A stretch of DNA of 64,000 nucleotides from positions 62,001-126,000 of the forward strand of contig CAWFGU010000023.1 in assembly GCA_963815505.1 (NCBI GenBank), written 5' to 3'. The notes beneath the pieces were generated by a model. It had not been told where the DNA came from, ran no database searches, and saw only the letters and a program-made list of their open reading frames with translations. The DNA is from CAXBBB01 sp963815505 (lineage in GTDB: Bacteria; Bacteroidota; Rhodothermia; Rhodothermales; BA12). Shown one piece after another: positions 27,286 to 36,487 of this stretch (its first letter is position 1; every line of letters starts with the position of its first letter). The translations under genes were made by a program, and so were the position numbers.

Positions 27286-28165
27286 CTACCTCCAGTCGCA
27301 GGAGCAGAAGGCGAAAAGGGCGGCAGAGCTCATCGCTCCGCCACCCTTCGTGTCACCGTTTACGCGGCCGGACGGAGGCGCTACCGGTTCTTCGTTGCCG
27401 CCACCGCCGTGTCCCAGCGCGCTCGCGGGGGCTACCGGCGCCGCCTGGGCCTGCTGCGCGCCCTCGGCCAGGGCCGCTAGGCGGTCACGCGCCGTCACGA
27501 TGACCGCTGCGCCCTCTTCGTCGAAGCCGATCGACGAGTTGACGCTCAGAGCCGCGCTCCTCGCATCGCCGTTCGCACCGTCGCGGAAGGCGAGCACGTG
27601 GACGGCGTAGCGCGACCGGTCGGCATAGTCAAAGCCCAGCGCGGCCTCTTCGTGCGCCGCGCGTCAACTGGGCGTCGACGCTCACGAGGGTGCTGCTGGC
27701 CACGTCGAGCACGACGACCGCCACGCGGTCGGCCGCTTCGCCTGCCCCAGGATCCCACGTCACTTCGGGCGTGCCGTCGCCCGCATCGGCCATGCCGATC
27801 ACCTCGACCGGAGCCAGCGGGCCACGCGTCAGGATGGCCTGCAGCGCGTCGTACTGCCCCGGAGCGTTCAGGCTGGGCACAGCCAGCGAGCGCATCACGC
27901 GCTGGTTGGCGCGCATGAACTCGTTGTAGGCCGTCGTGCCCCGCTCAAACCGGGTCCAGTAGGGCCGCACGAACGCGTCCATCAGGCCACTCGCCAATGC
28001 GCTGATCTGCCGAAACAGGCTGCGCGTGCGCTCCTGGGCGGGCGTGTTGGGGTTGCTCGGCGTCACCCGGCTGCGGATCACGTCCTTGCCCTTCCAGGTC
28101 GACATCACGACGGTGCCGACGGCGTTGCGTCCGCCACCTAGGATGCCTCGATTCAAAATGGCCAT
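27286..28165 (-). CDS. DUF6266 family protein, one frameshift
   Basis: The start MAILNRGILGGGRNAVGTVV and the motif WKGKDVIRSRVTPSNPNTPA are characteristic of DUF6266, a family seen in Bacteroidota and linked to mobile or phage-like regions. The first frame runs to about 27660. A second frame then continues (MLAFRDGANGDARSAALSVN to 27286), so one base shift interrupts the gene near 27660. Repaired length is about 293 residues. The tail is Gly/Pro-rich. Function unknown. Confidence 0.65.
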
Positions 28166-28270
28166 AGCTGCTGCGGCCCTCCGGCCGGTCTGGTTCACCT
28201 CCAGACTAATCGATTCGGCAAACGCATTCCAGGTCAAGCCAGCGACCTACGCGCGCCGCTGCCTCGTGGG

Positions 28271-28549
28271 TCAGTGACTCTTGGGTCGTTGCCCCTTTCG
28301 GTAGACGATGGTGCGTACGCGCTCCTCGCTCAGGAAGTAGCGACCGCCGCGCTCGTCCTCGTACGGCCCCGTCAGTGCGATCACGGCGTCTTCGACCTTC
28401 TGACCCGCACCGCGCAGTTCGGCGAAACGCTGACGCATCCGGTCGTCGCGCACCGTCACGTGCAGTGCCCGCCGCACGCGCGGGTGCCGCAGTGCCTCGC
28501 GCACCTCGCGGGAAGCGGGATCGAAGCGTGGGGATTGGGCTGTGGTCAT
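28271..28549 (-). CDS. Hypothetical protein of the phage-like block
   Basis: From the ATG at 28549 the product has 92 residues (MTTAQSPRFDPASREVREAL, RVRRALHVTVRDDRMRQRFA), strongly basic and helical, ending in a strand-rich SEERVRTIVYRKGQRPKSH. No family is recognised. It lies between the primase-helicase and the DUF6266 gene on the same strand. The frame is also open upstream to 28720, which I take to be non-coding because it lacks family-like sequence. Confidence 0.4.
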   Translation of the reverse strand: MTTAQSPRFDPASREVREALRHPRVRRALHVTVRDDRMRQRFAELRGAGQKVEDAVIALTGPYEDERGGRYFLSEERVRTIVYRKGQRPKSH

Positions 28550-28716
28550 GGTAGAAGAACGACTCTCTGAGTCGCTAGCACTAGGTCGTGTGGGCGCCCC
28601 GCTAAGGGGATCAAGGTCAAAAGGTGGTACCGAAAGCCCGGCCGTGATCCCCTTAGCCTGAGAGGCTGGAATCGTCGATTTCGGTCCATTTCGGTGCGGC
28701 TCTGCTGCTAAGGGTA

Positions 28717-31046
28717 TCAAGGTGGCACCGTGATACCCTTAGCCGGAACGACTGCGCCATCGCCGCTGGCAGCCGCATCGTCCGGCAGCGTCCAGTACCA
28801 GCGTCCCTTTCCCGCCACGCCGCCGACGCGCTCGGCCTCGACGCCCAGCGATCGCTTCGCCCGTTTGAGCGTCGCGATCGCCACGCCACGCCGCTCGGCC
28901 TCGGCGTACACGTCGGACGCCGCCACGCCGCCCGGTTCGAGCATCTCCAAGATCATCGCGCTCGCCTCGTCCTGGCCCGGGGTCGCCTCCCGTCCATTGC
29001 CAGCAGGAGAACACACCAGGTCCTGAGCCGACAACTCGCTCTCGCCCCGCCAGTCGACGACCGGCACCTCGCTATCCCGCGTGCTCGGCACGACCGCAAA
29101 CGCCAGCGACGCCTGAGCGCGCGCCACGTTGTTCTTCGTCTGCGCCAGGATCACCTCGCTCTCGTCCTGCGGACTCCGACCTACCAGCAAGCCCACGCGC
29201 GCCGCTCCACTGATACCGATGCTGCCTCCGCCCCGGTACATCGCCTTGCCGCCTGATTGCTTGTTCAGGTGACGCACGATCAGCACGGCCAGCTCCAACC
29301 GTTCGGCCAAAGCTGCCAGCGGACCCAGCGCCTGGCGCACGTCCTGGTCCTTGTGCGAGTTGAGCGCGGCGACAAGTGCCCGAACAGCGGGTCGATCACC
29401 AGCAGCCCGGCATCCACACGCGCCGCCGCCTCTTCGACCAGCGGCAGGTCGTCCGGCAGCGTCGGCACGCGCTCGCCCCACTTGCCCGGCTCGCCATCGC
29501 GCGCCTCGATCCACACGGGCACGGTCTGCACGACGACGACGCGCGACAGGTCGGCTCCGGCTTCTTCCAAACGCGGACGGATCGTGTCGGCCAGCCCGTC
29601 CTCGCACGTCACGATCACCACGCCACGCCCACTCTCGTCAGCCGACGCCGGATGCCGGTCCTCTTCGCCCGGCCACGGACGCCCGCTCGTCATCCGCGCC
29701 GCCAGGTCGCAATACAGCACGCTCTTGCCCAGGCCCGGATCGCCGTCGAGCAGCGTCAGCTTGCCGACGGCCAGGCGCCCCGGCCACAGCCACCGAATGC
29801 GCTCGCGCTGCACGTCGGCCACGATCTTGCCCACCTCGGGCCTGACGCGCACAGTCGCCACGCGTCCCGGCGGCGGAGGTGCCAGCGGCTCGATCCGCCT
29901 GCGCTCGGCTTCGCGCTCCCGCTCAAAGCGAAAGCCACCACTGCGCGCCTCTCGCAGCAGCGTTCCGCGCGACACCTCGCCGAGCCGACTGCGCAGCTTG
30001 GCCGCATACTCGCCCTCTCTTCTCCTCGGGCCAGCGCTCGGCACAGCAGCCGCGCCGCCGACCGTTCGTCGCCCCCCAGCGCGTCGCACGTCGCCGCGAT
30101 CAGACGTACCCACTCGTCGTACGGCGGACGATCCATCGTCACGCAGCGCAGCATATCGCGCACGTCGGCCTCGCTCCACGCGTCGACCATGCACGGCCCC
30201 AACCCCACCCTCCCCTCTGGCAGAAGCCACCCCAAACCCGTCCTCCCCTCGACGGGGGAGGTGGCGCGAAGCGGCGGAGGGGTCCTCACGACACCGACTC
30301 GCTTCAAGACGGCGAGCAGCAGACCGGCCGGCACGATCTCGACCGGTTCGGGCACGTCCACCAGACGAGCCGCCCGGTGCGGACGCTCTTCGCTATCGTC
30401 GCCCTTGCGCGCCATCGTCCCGTACATCTTCCAGATGCGCGCCGCATTGTGCACCGCCGGGTCGAGCGTCACCTCGTCATCCTACCACTGCTCGGACAGC
30501 GCGTGCGTCACGCCCTTGATCAGCCCGCCGTCATCAGCCGGAAGATCGACCCTATACATCAGGTGCGCCCCGTTGCCGCTCACCGCGCGCACCGGTTCGG
30601 GCCACCCCTCGGCCGACAGCGCCTCGGCCACGCCGCGCGCTCGCAGGATCGCTTGTGACAAGTTCGTCTTCGGTCGCACTCGTTCCGCTGGGCCGAACCG
30701 GGTCGAAGTCGAGCAGCAGCCATCGCCTGTCCGACACGTCGTCGTTGCCCGCACACGATCCGCCGCCCGTCACGCGGCCATGGCGGTTGGTTCGCACCTT
30801 CAACCGGCGGGCCGCCATGCTCACGTCGTTCGGCGTCACGTAGACGCCCGACGCGCCGCACGTCGACAACTCGACGGCATCGCTGGCCAGCTTCTCGGCG
30901 TCGTCGTAGAAGCCACGCCGGATGCTCGTGCCGCCGCTCACGCCAAACGCGCGCAGTTCGACAACGAGGCTCTCGCCCTCGGGCAACAGCAGCCGCGCCA
31001 TTCGCAGCGCGTCCCGCCGGTCCAGTTCGATGGGATACTCGGTCAT
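28717..31046 (-). CDS. Primase-helicase (RepA/AAA_25 type), frameshifted
   Basis: The N-terminal part (MTEYPIELDRRDALRMARLL, then WLLLDFDPVRPSGTSATEDEL) and the segment TLDPAVHNAARIWKMYGTMA match the archaeo-eukaryotic primase-like region of mobile-element primase-helicases. The C-terminal part has the RecA-like fold: LLDGDPGLGKSVLYCDLAAR, VVIVTCEDG, LLVIDPL and LAVLIVRHLNKQSGGK. At least three single-base shifts (about 30690, 30010 and 29380) and one in-frame TAG (30482-30484, between SEQW and DDEV) break it. If intact it would be about 775 residues and able to initiate replication of the element. It is coupled to an upstream HTH gene by an ATGA overlap. Confidence 0.75.
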
Positions 31047-31363
31047 CGCACACCTCCGCTCGTCTTGCGTTTGAGGCTGCGCCGCTTCGTCTGTGCCGGA
31101 CGCCGACCCAGCTCGCGCACGAATGCGTCGACCGTCTCCACATGGAAGAAGCGCCGACGGCCGATGCGCACTGGCCGCAGATCACCGCTCGCCACGATGC
31201 GGTCCAGCGTCCGCGCCGACACGCCCAGCCGCTGCGCCACCGTCCGGCTGTCGAGCAGTCTGGACGCATCCGCCTGTTCGTTCGAGCCGCGCAGCGCCTC
31301 CCGCACCGCCTCGCCCACCACGTCGGCAATGGCCCGCCGCAGATCAGGAGTAAGAGCCGTCAT
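31043..31363 (-). CDS. HTH excisionase-like protein
   Basis: A 106-residue protein with a MerR/excisionase winged helix: SRTVAQRLGVSARTLDRIVA, then RPVRIGRRRFFHVETVDAFV, and a basic C-terminal tail. Its stop overlaps the primase-helicase start (ATGA), so the two form a coupled pair, the early module of a satellite-like element. It probably regulates excision or replication. Confidence 0.6.
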   Translation of the reverse strand: MTALTPDLRRAIADVVGEAVREALRGSNEQADASRLLDSRTVAQRLGVSARTLDRIVASGDLRPVRIGRRRFFHVETVDAFVRELGRRPAQTKRRSLKRKTSGGVR

Positions 31364-31601
31364 CGCACCACCCCCGCCGTCGCAGTCGAAGAAGAGACCG
31401 ATAGCTGAGCGCCCAGACCAAAACGACCGAGTGCGTCATGGGAAAGGGTCGGCCTCAGCAGTCCGGCGTCTCGCACGTGGAGCGAAGAGAGCGGCCGGAA
31501 GCGTCCTGTTTGAGCGCAGCGAGTTTGGACGATTCCAGCGATCGTAGCGTAGCGATGAGCCCGGAGCGACGTTAGCCTTGATCTTTTGGTCCTGGCGCCT
31601 G

Positions 31602-31622
31602 CCCTGAGCGAAGTCGAAGGGG
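31602..31622. repeat. REP-like palindromic motif
   Basis: The core CCCTGAGCGAAGTCGAAGGG belongs to a well-known motif repeated in many unrelated bacterial genomes, often as part of a palindromic intergenic element. Only one copy was seen in this window. Confidence 0.45.
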
Positions 31623-31783
31623 GTCAAGGCAAAAGGACGTACAACCATGCGAGACCAAACCCCGAAGATCAGATTGAACACCGTCATGAGGGGAGGAGAG
31701 ATGCACCCACCATCGAGCCCCGAGCGCCCCACACCCGTACCTTGAGGCGCCGCACGCTCGCCGAAAGCGAGTATGTGTAACAG

Positions 31784-31828
31784 AAAGCGCGTCCGTCACA
31801 GGTTCTCAGGCCGGCGGACGCGCTTTTC
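31784..31828. terminator. Hairpin, probable bidirectional terminator
   Basis: The perfect stem AAAGCGCGTCCG / CGGACGCGCTTT (31784-31795, 31815-31826) ends in T on the right and starts with A on the left, so it could stop transcription in both directions. It separates the phage-like block from the integrase. Confidence 0.7.
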
Positions 31829-31904
31829 GTAGATACCCGCCGCCCAAGGTCGTTTGCAAGCCCCTCGGCCTGACTGAGCAGGCACGAGCAAAGGCGACGT
31901 CAGG

Positions 31905-32054
31905 GCTATGTGTGCCCAAACCGTAGACCAACCGGGACCTACCTGACGCACAGGTGTCACCGCGCACCGCCATACTCCCGGTCCGTCCACGGTTTGTCCC
32001 GGTTGAGAAGAACCCGGAAAGCCGATCCGCGCTCCTCTCGCCCCGCCCCGTATG
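31905..32054 (+). repeat. Integrase leader shared with the second integrase (inverted copy)
   Basis: The 150 bp ahead of the integrase ATG match, at roughly 75-80% by eye, the leader of the second integrase on the opposite strand (42993-43140). Shared blocks include GCTATGTGTGC, CCATACTCCCGGTCCGTC and GTCCCGGTTGAGAA. Confidence 0.7.
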
Positions 32055-33237
32055 GCCAAGCTCCAACCCCGCTACCGCAAAGCCGACGCCAACGGACGCC
32101 GCACCCTCAAAGGCTACTACGGCGTCTTCTACGACCCCGAGCGCCGCCCCACGCGCAAGGAAGTCTCGCTTGGCTCGCGCGACGAACCCGCTGCCCGCGC
32201 CCGCCTCGTCGATCTCGAACGCTCCTACGCCCGGGGCGACTACGATCCGTGGGCCGAGCGCTCGCCGCTCACCACCCGCCTCACCATAGACGAAGCCGTT
32301 CGACCGGTTCTACGCCAGCCGCGAGCAGACCAACGGCGAGGTCGGCGTCCAGAATTACCGCTCCGTCCTCGCCCCGTTCGCGCGCAGCCTGCCACCCGGC
32401 CTGCTCATCTCGCAGCTCGAACGCCGCCACGTCACCCGCTGGATCGACGCGCGCAAGGTCAAGCCCGCCTCGCGCAAAACCTACCTCGACCGCATCGGCA
32501 TCTTCACCCGCTGGTGCGCAGGCGAAAAGCTCGTACCCCGAGGGTGGGACCCGCTTCCGCCCAAGAGCGGAGGCAAGAAGAGCCGCGTCGAGACCACGCC
32601 CAAGTTCTTCACCGAGGACGAACTGGCCCAAGTGCTCACCGCTCTCGACGCCCGCCTCATACTGCGCGGTGCCCAGGCCTCGCACGTCGACCAGCTGCTC
32701 GCGCGCATCGCGCCGTTCACCGCCGGGACCGGAATGCGCAGAGGCGAAGTCTGCGCCCTACGCTGGAACGCCGTCCACTTCGGCCCGGACGGCGCGTTCG
32801 TGCGCGTCGCCAATACCGAGGACTTCACCACCAAGAGCGGACGCGAGCGCACCATCCCGCTCGTCGGCACGGCGCTCGATGCCATTCGCGTGCAGGCCGA
32901 GCACCGCACCGACGAGTCCGCCCGGGCGTTCGTCTTCCCGTCGGCCGCAGGCGCCAAGCTGTCCGGCTCTTACCTGTCCAAGCGCTTCCGCGACCTCGTG
33001 CGCGGCTGCCGGTTGCGCGAGTCCGAGCACCACAACTTCCACAGCCTGCGCCACACGTTCGGCACGATGGCCGTCGGCAGAGGCATCGACGTGTACCGCG
33101 TCAAGGAGATCATGGGCCACGCCCGCATCGAAACCACGCTCCAATACGCCCGACTGCGCCCCGTCACCCTCGCCAGCGAGATGCAACGCGCCTTCGGCGG
33201 CGGACTGCTCGAACGCCCCTCCGTCCTCCTGCCATAG
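32052..33237 (+). CDS. Tyrosine recombinase / integrase, one frameshift
   Basis: The protein shows an N-terminal Arm/SAM-like domain (MAKLQPRYRKADANGRRTLK), a core-binding domain, and a catalytic domain with R in GMRRGEVCALRW, H-x-x-R in NFHSLRHTF, H in MGHARIETT and the nucleophile Y in LQYARLRPV. An inserted base near 32298 shifts the frame; repaired, it is about 395 residues. It is the likely integrase of the tRNA-Ala island, although it lies 7 kb inside the right att repeat rather than next to the tRNA. A 33-bp repeat follows immediately downstream. Confidence 0.85.
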
Positions 33238-33253
33238 AGGCGCTGAGCCGGAC

Positions 33254-33286
33254 CATACCCGATTGCACACCCAATTATACCCGAAT
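33254..33286 (+). repeat. 33-bp direct repeat, copy 1 (3' of integrase 1)
   Basis: It consists of three units like ACCCRATTRYAC. The copy at 41725-41757 matches at 27 of 33 positions without a gap, in the same orientation, and also lies 3' of an integrase gene. A candidate arm-type or excision site. Confidence 0.6.
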
Positions 33287-33403
33287 GCGTGGGGCGCCAG
33301 GGCCGTCACCTGAGTGGGTCAAGCGCGAAGCAGCATAGGCACTCTAACCCGAAACACCGTGTGTATGCCGCTGTTGACCGGCTTATTCCACTCGTTTAGC
33401 CAC

Positions 33404-33679
33404 ATGGAGACGTATACCGTCGGCGTCCACGAAGCCAAGACGCACTTCTCCGATCTGCTGCGCCGCGTCGAGCGCGGACAGCGCGTCGCCATCACGCGGC
33501 GCGGGCGCGTCGTGGCCGAACTCAGCGCCCACCAATCTCCGTCCAAGCTCGACATCTTCTCGGCTCCCCTGCGCGGCACGATCAGCCAAAGCTCCGACGA
33601 GATCAGGCGCGCCCTGCTTGAACCCGACCCCGAGTTCGAAGCGCTCTTTTACGGTGGCAGCATCTATCCGGATGAGTGA
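33404..33679 (+). CDS. Phd/YefM-type antitoxin
   Basis: The 91-residue protein from the ATG at 33404 has the classic N-terminus TVGVHEAKTHFSDLLRRVER followed by GQRVAITRRGRVVAELS, which forms the DNA-binding dimer of Phd/YefM antitoxins. A C-terminal toxin-binding tail follows. Its stop overlaps the start of a truncated VapC toxin (33676), so it is an antitoxin left behind by decay of its partner. Confidence 0.85.
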   Translation: METYTVGVHEAKTHFSDLLRRVERGQRVAITRRGRVVAELSAHQSPSKLDIFSAPLRGTISQSSDEIRRALLEPDPEFEALFYGGSIYPDE

Positions 33680-33741
33680 GAGTGCTGCTCGACGCGAACG
33701 TGCTGATCGACCTTGCCAACGACCGTACGGGCTGCTCGTAA
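33676..33741 (+). pseudogene. Truncated VapC (PIN toxin) start
   Basis: A GTG overlapping the antitoxin stop begins VRVLLDANVLIDLANDRTGC and stops at 33739-33741. LLDANVLIDLA is the first acidic motif of PIN-domain toxins. Only 21 residues remain, so it is inactive. Confidence 0.75.
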
Positions 33742-33749
33742 GTTGAGCC

Positions 33750-34193
33750 ATGCTCGTCTATCTCGACATCTGTGTCATTCAGCGCCCGCTTGATGACCTC
33801 TCTCATCCACGCGTCCGGCTTGAAGCCGAAGCCGCGCTTTTGATTATCGAGATGGCGGAGCAGGGAGACATTGACCTCGCCCTGTCTGCCGCTCACGAGA
33901 TCGAGAATGATCAGAACCCTTTTGCAAGCCGCAAAGCGCACACTGCCCGCATCCTGGCTCTCTCCTCGACACGCATCGCTACGTCCGACGGTGTTGGATC
34001 GAAAGCCGAAGAGTATGTGCGGGCAGGCATCGGCCAGCTCGACGCGTTGCACCTCGCGTCCGCTGTCATGGCCAGCGCCGACTTCTTCTGCACGGTCGAC
34101 CGCCGCTTCGCTAAACGGGCCGCCGAGGTGGACACAAACGCGACGGCCATCGTTTCCCCTCTTCACCTCGTCTCGACCCTCGACATCCCATGA
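33750..34193 (+). CDS. PIN-domain toxin
   Basis: A 147-residue PIN-like ribonuclease. The first acidic site is in MLVYLDICVIQRPLDD and the second cluster is QLDALHLASAVMASADFF with a further Asp in CTVDRRFAK, the normal spacing. It lies 8 bp after the VapC stub and may have displaced it. Its TGA overlaps the ATG of the next gene (ATGA at 34190), which is the probable antitoxin. Such toxin-first orders occur in some PIN pairs. Confidence 0.75.
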   Translation: MLVYLDICVIQRPLDDLSHPRVRLEAEAALLIIEMAEQGDIDLALSAAHEIENDQNPFASRKAHTARILALSSTRIATSDGVGSKAEEYVRAGIGQLDALHLASAVMASADFFCTVDRRFAKRAAEVDTNATAIVSPLHLVSTLDIP

Positions 34194-34405
34194 CTGCTTC
34201 TACACAGCCGCTCAGCGAGATTACGCAGGAGGCCATCACGGTTCTCGTCCGCGAGATGGGCGTTGCGCGTACGCTACGGTTCTTAGGTCAGTACCAGAAC
34301 GGGCAGGGCAACTACACCGACGACCGAGCCAGTTTTCTTGCCGACTCCTCTCTGGACGATCTGCTCGAGCAGGCGCGCGCGCTCGACGCACGACAGGGAA
34401 GCTGA
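34190..34405 (+). CDS. Putative antitoxin partner of the PIN toxin
   Basis: A 71-residue acidic protein (SEITQEAITVLVREMGVART, FLGQYQNGQGNYTDDRASF). It is coupled to the PIN gene, has no membrane segment, and its small size and acidity fit an antitoxin. The family is not one I can name; the assignment rests on gene order and overlap. Confidence 0.6.
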   Translation: MTASTQPLSEITQEAITVLVREMGVARTLRFLGQYQNGQGNYTDDRASFLADSSLDDLLEQARALDARQGS

Positions 34406-34623
34406 TACAGCGAATCCCCCCTCTGCTGAGTTGCGTGGCTTTGAGCGAGAGCCAACCCCGGCGGTTTGACGTGGTGCGTCCGTACTAGGATTGTCAGTAC
34501 CAGATCGACCGGCCGCTTCGGCGCGGCGTCCACTTGGACAGGAAAGCGTCCGCCCGGCAGACGGCTGAACTACACCGCTCGTGTGACGTATCGTAGGCAC
34601 TTGCGTCTAACCGCCTGCACTTT

Positions 34624-35220
34624 GTGACACACGCCGACCGCCTGACCGATCTAGCCAGCCAACAGGGCGTCGTCCGCTCATCCGACCTCGCCCCTCTCGG
34701 TATCCCCCGCCAGACACTCGCACGCCTCACTAGCCGAGGCATTCTCGAACGGGTCGATCGTGGTCTCTACGTACTCGCAGACGCCGACCCAACTGAACAC
34801 CAGTCCCTAGCCGAAGCCTCCCGCCGCGTACCACACGGCGTCGTCTGCCTGCTCTCCGCGCTTCGTCTGCATGGTCTGACCACCCAAGACCCCGCATCCG
34901 TCTGGATCGCCATTCAGGGGAACGCCCGCGCGCCGAGCAGCACCAGCATCCCGATCCGCGTCGTCTACATGTCAGGCCCCGCATTCGAGCAAGGCATCCA
35001 AGAGCACGACGTCGACGGTGTCACCGTCCGGGCCTACGAGCCGGCCAAGACAGTCGCCGACTGCTTTAAGTACCGCTCATCGGTTGGCCTCGATACGGCC
35101 CTCGACGCGCTGCGCGACTATCGCCGCTCCTCGACGTACGACGCCCACCGCCTGTGGCATATGGCGGGCGTGTGCCGCATACAGAGCGTTCTGCGTCCCT
35201 ACCTCGAAGCCCTCGCATGA
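34624..35220 (+). CDS. abiEi: AbiEi-type antitoxin (type IV TA)
   Basis: A 198-residue protein from a GTG at 34624. The N-terminal winged helix (GVVRSSDLAPLGIPRQTLAR, LERVDRGLYVLA) and the C-terminal domain (YEPAKTVADCFKYRSSVGLD) are diagnostic of AbiEi. It represses its own operon and counters the nucleotidyltransferase AbiEii encoded next. The TGA overlaps the abiEii ATG (35217-35220). A diverged relic copy lies at 37837 and shares 50 bp of promoter sequence (GTGACGTA ... GTGACACAC), which suggests a common operator. Confidence 0.88.
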   Translation: MTHADRLTDLASQQGVVRSSDLAPLGIPRQTLARLTSRGILERVDRGLYVLADADPTEHQSLAEASRRVPHGVVCLLSALRLHGLTTQDPASVWIAIQGNARAPSSTSIPIRVVYMSGPAFEQGIQEHDVDGVTVRAYEPAKTVADCFKYRSSVGLDTALDALRDYRRSSTYDAHRLWHMAGVCRIQSVLRPYLEALA

Positions 35221-36226
35221 GCCAGCCCGCCAACCTCTCCGCGTCGGTTCGCCAGCGCCTCCTCAACGTGTCACGTGCGAGCGGCGAAGCGTTCGACTTA
35301 ACGCTCGGGCGGTACGCGCGCGAGCGATTCCTCTACCGGCTCGGCACGTCGCCCCACGCCGACCGGTTCGTACTCAAAGGCGCCACACTCTTTCTCGCGT
35401 GGCAAGGTGAGCCGCACCGCATCACGCGCGACCTCGACCTGCTGGGCCACGGCGATCTCACTGAGGAGACGCTCTCTCAACTGATCCGCGAAATAGCTGC
35501 CCACGACGTACCGGATGACGCATTGGTCTTCGACCCCGACTCGATCCGCGTATCGCCGATACGTGAGACCCAGGCATACGACGGTCTCCGCGTGCTGCTG
35601 ATGGCGCGTCTCGGCAGAGCGCGCATCCCGATGCAGATCGACGTGGGCTTCGGCGATGCCGTCACGCCGGATGCCAAGCCGGTCGAGTTGCCAGCCCTCC
35701 TCGACTTTCCCGCCCCCACTCTCTCGGCCTATCCGCCCGAGACTGTCGTCGCCGAGAAGTTCGAAGCGATGATCTCGCTCGGCATCGTCAACACTCGGAT
35801 GAAGGACTTCTACGACTGTGGCACCTCAGCCGCACGTTCACCTTCGAGGCAGCCGTCCTCCGCCTCGCCGTCGACCGGACGTTCGAGCGGCGGCACATGG
35901 CCAAGCCCGAAGCAGTCCCTATCGCTCTGACAAAAGAGTTCTCTGGCGACGCGGACAAACAGTCGCAGTGGCGAGGGTTCGTCCGCCGCAGCAACCTCGA
36001 CGCTCCCGAACTGAGCACTTTAACCGAGCATCTCGCAGCATTTCTACTCCCCCTGCTCGGTTCAAACCTCGCGGGGACGAGCCACTGGCTACCAGATCAC
36101 GGGTGGTCCTCGGTCCAGCACAGCCGCTCAGCAAGATACCGTCGCCAAGCCGGTACCGCTCGCGGCCTGATCCACATGGCCGACGACTTCGACGATCCGC
36201 TCAATGATTTTGAGGACTACACGTGA
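35217..36226 (+). CDS. abiEii: AbiEii-type toxin, one frameshift, with fused antitoxin-like tail
   Basis: A nucleotidyltransferase-like toxin. RFVLKGATLFLAWQGEPHRI, TRDLDLLGHGDL (GG/D-type acidic pair) and YPPETVVAEKFEAMISLGIV are family signatures. One base shift near 35818 moves the C-terminal part (TFERRHMAKPEAVPIALTKE, LSTLTEHLAAFLLPLLGSN) to another frame, ending at 36226. The last 30 residues (RQAGTARGLIHMADDFDDPL) are not AbiEii; they match the end of the DUF2281-type antitoxin at 40108. A deletion seems to have joined the two, so the toxin end may be hybrid. Repaired length about 336. Confidence 0.8.
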
Positions 36227-36360
36227 GCGGCTTCTCCTCAGTGCCGCACGCTCTGGGGAGTGGCTGCGTGGCACCTTTCGTCAGGTGGCGCAGCTGCGAT
36301 GTCGAAATGAGTAGATCGCCTCTGCGAATAGCGATCTGAGGGCAGAGAGAGGGATAGGCG

Positions 36361-36429
36361 TGCATGGAGGTAGCGTAGCGTGTTGCACATAGGTAGCGCA
36401 GACCGCTGCATAGAGGTAGCGTAGCCATT
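36361..36429. repeat. Three 23-bp iterons upstream of the DUF4143 ATPase
   Basis: Units start at 36361, 36384 and 36407, exactly 23 bp apart: TGCATGGAGGTAGCGTAGC, TGCACATAGGTAGCGCAGA, TGCATAGAGGTAGCGTAGC. A partial fourth unit (GTGCGTAGCTTACC) may follow. The period near two helical turns suggests cooperative protein binding on one DNA face. Confidence 0.8.
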
Positions 36430-36487
36430 GGCTCGTGCGTAGCTTACCCCTTCGCTTTCGCTCTTTTGAATTTGTCCGCTTGCACCG

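Larger units (their letters stand above)
31364..32051. other. Intergenic region before integrase
   Basis: About 690 bp with no credible gene. It holds a REP-like palindrome with the core CCCTGAGCGAAGTCGAAGGG at 31602-31621, flanked by an outer inverted repeat GCCTTGA/TCAAGGC (31575-31581, 31624-31630). It also holds a bidirectional terminator (31784-31828) and the integrase leader, which is shared with the second integrase. Confidence 0.7.

Noticed and set aside
29376..31547. A 723-residue open frame antisense to the primase-helicase
   Set aside because: The reverse strand carries recognisable P-loop and primase motifs, while this frame is low-complexity Arg/Pro/Ala.
33254..33286. Core att site of the island
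   Set aside because: The tRNA-associated repeats are longer and better supported as island ends; this repeat may be arm-type or belong to another element.
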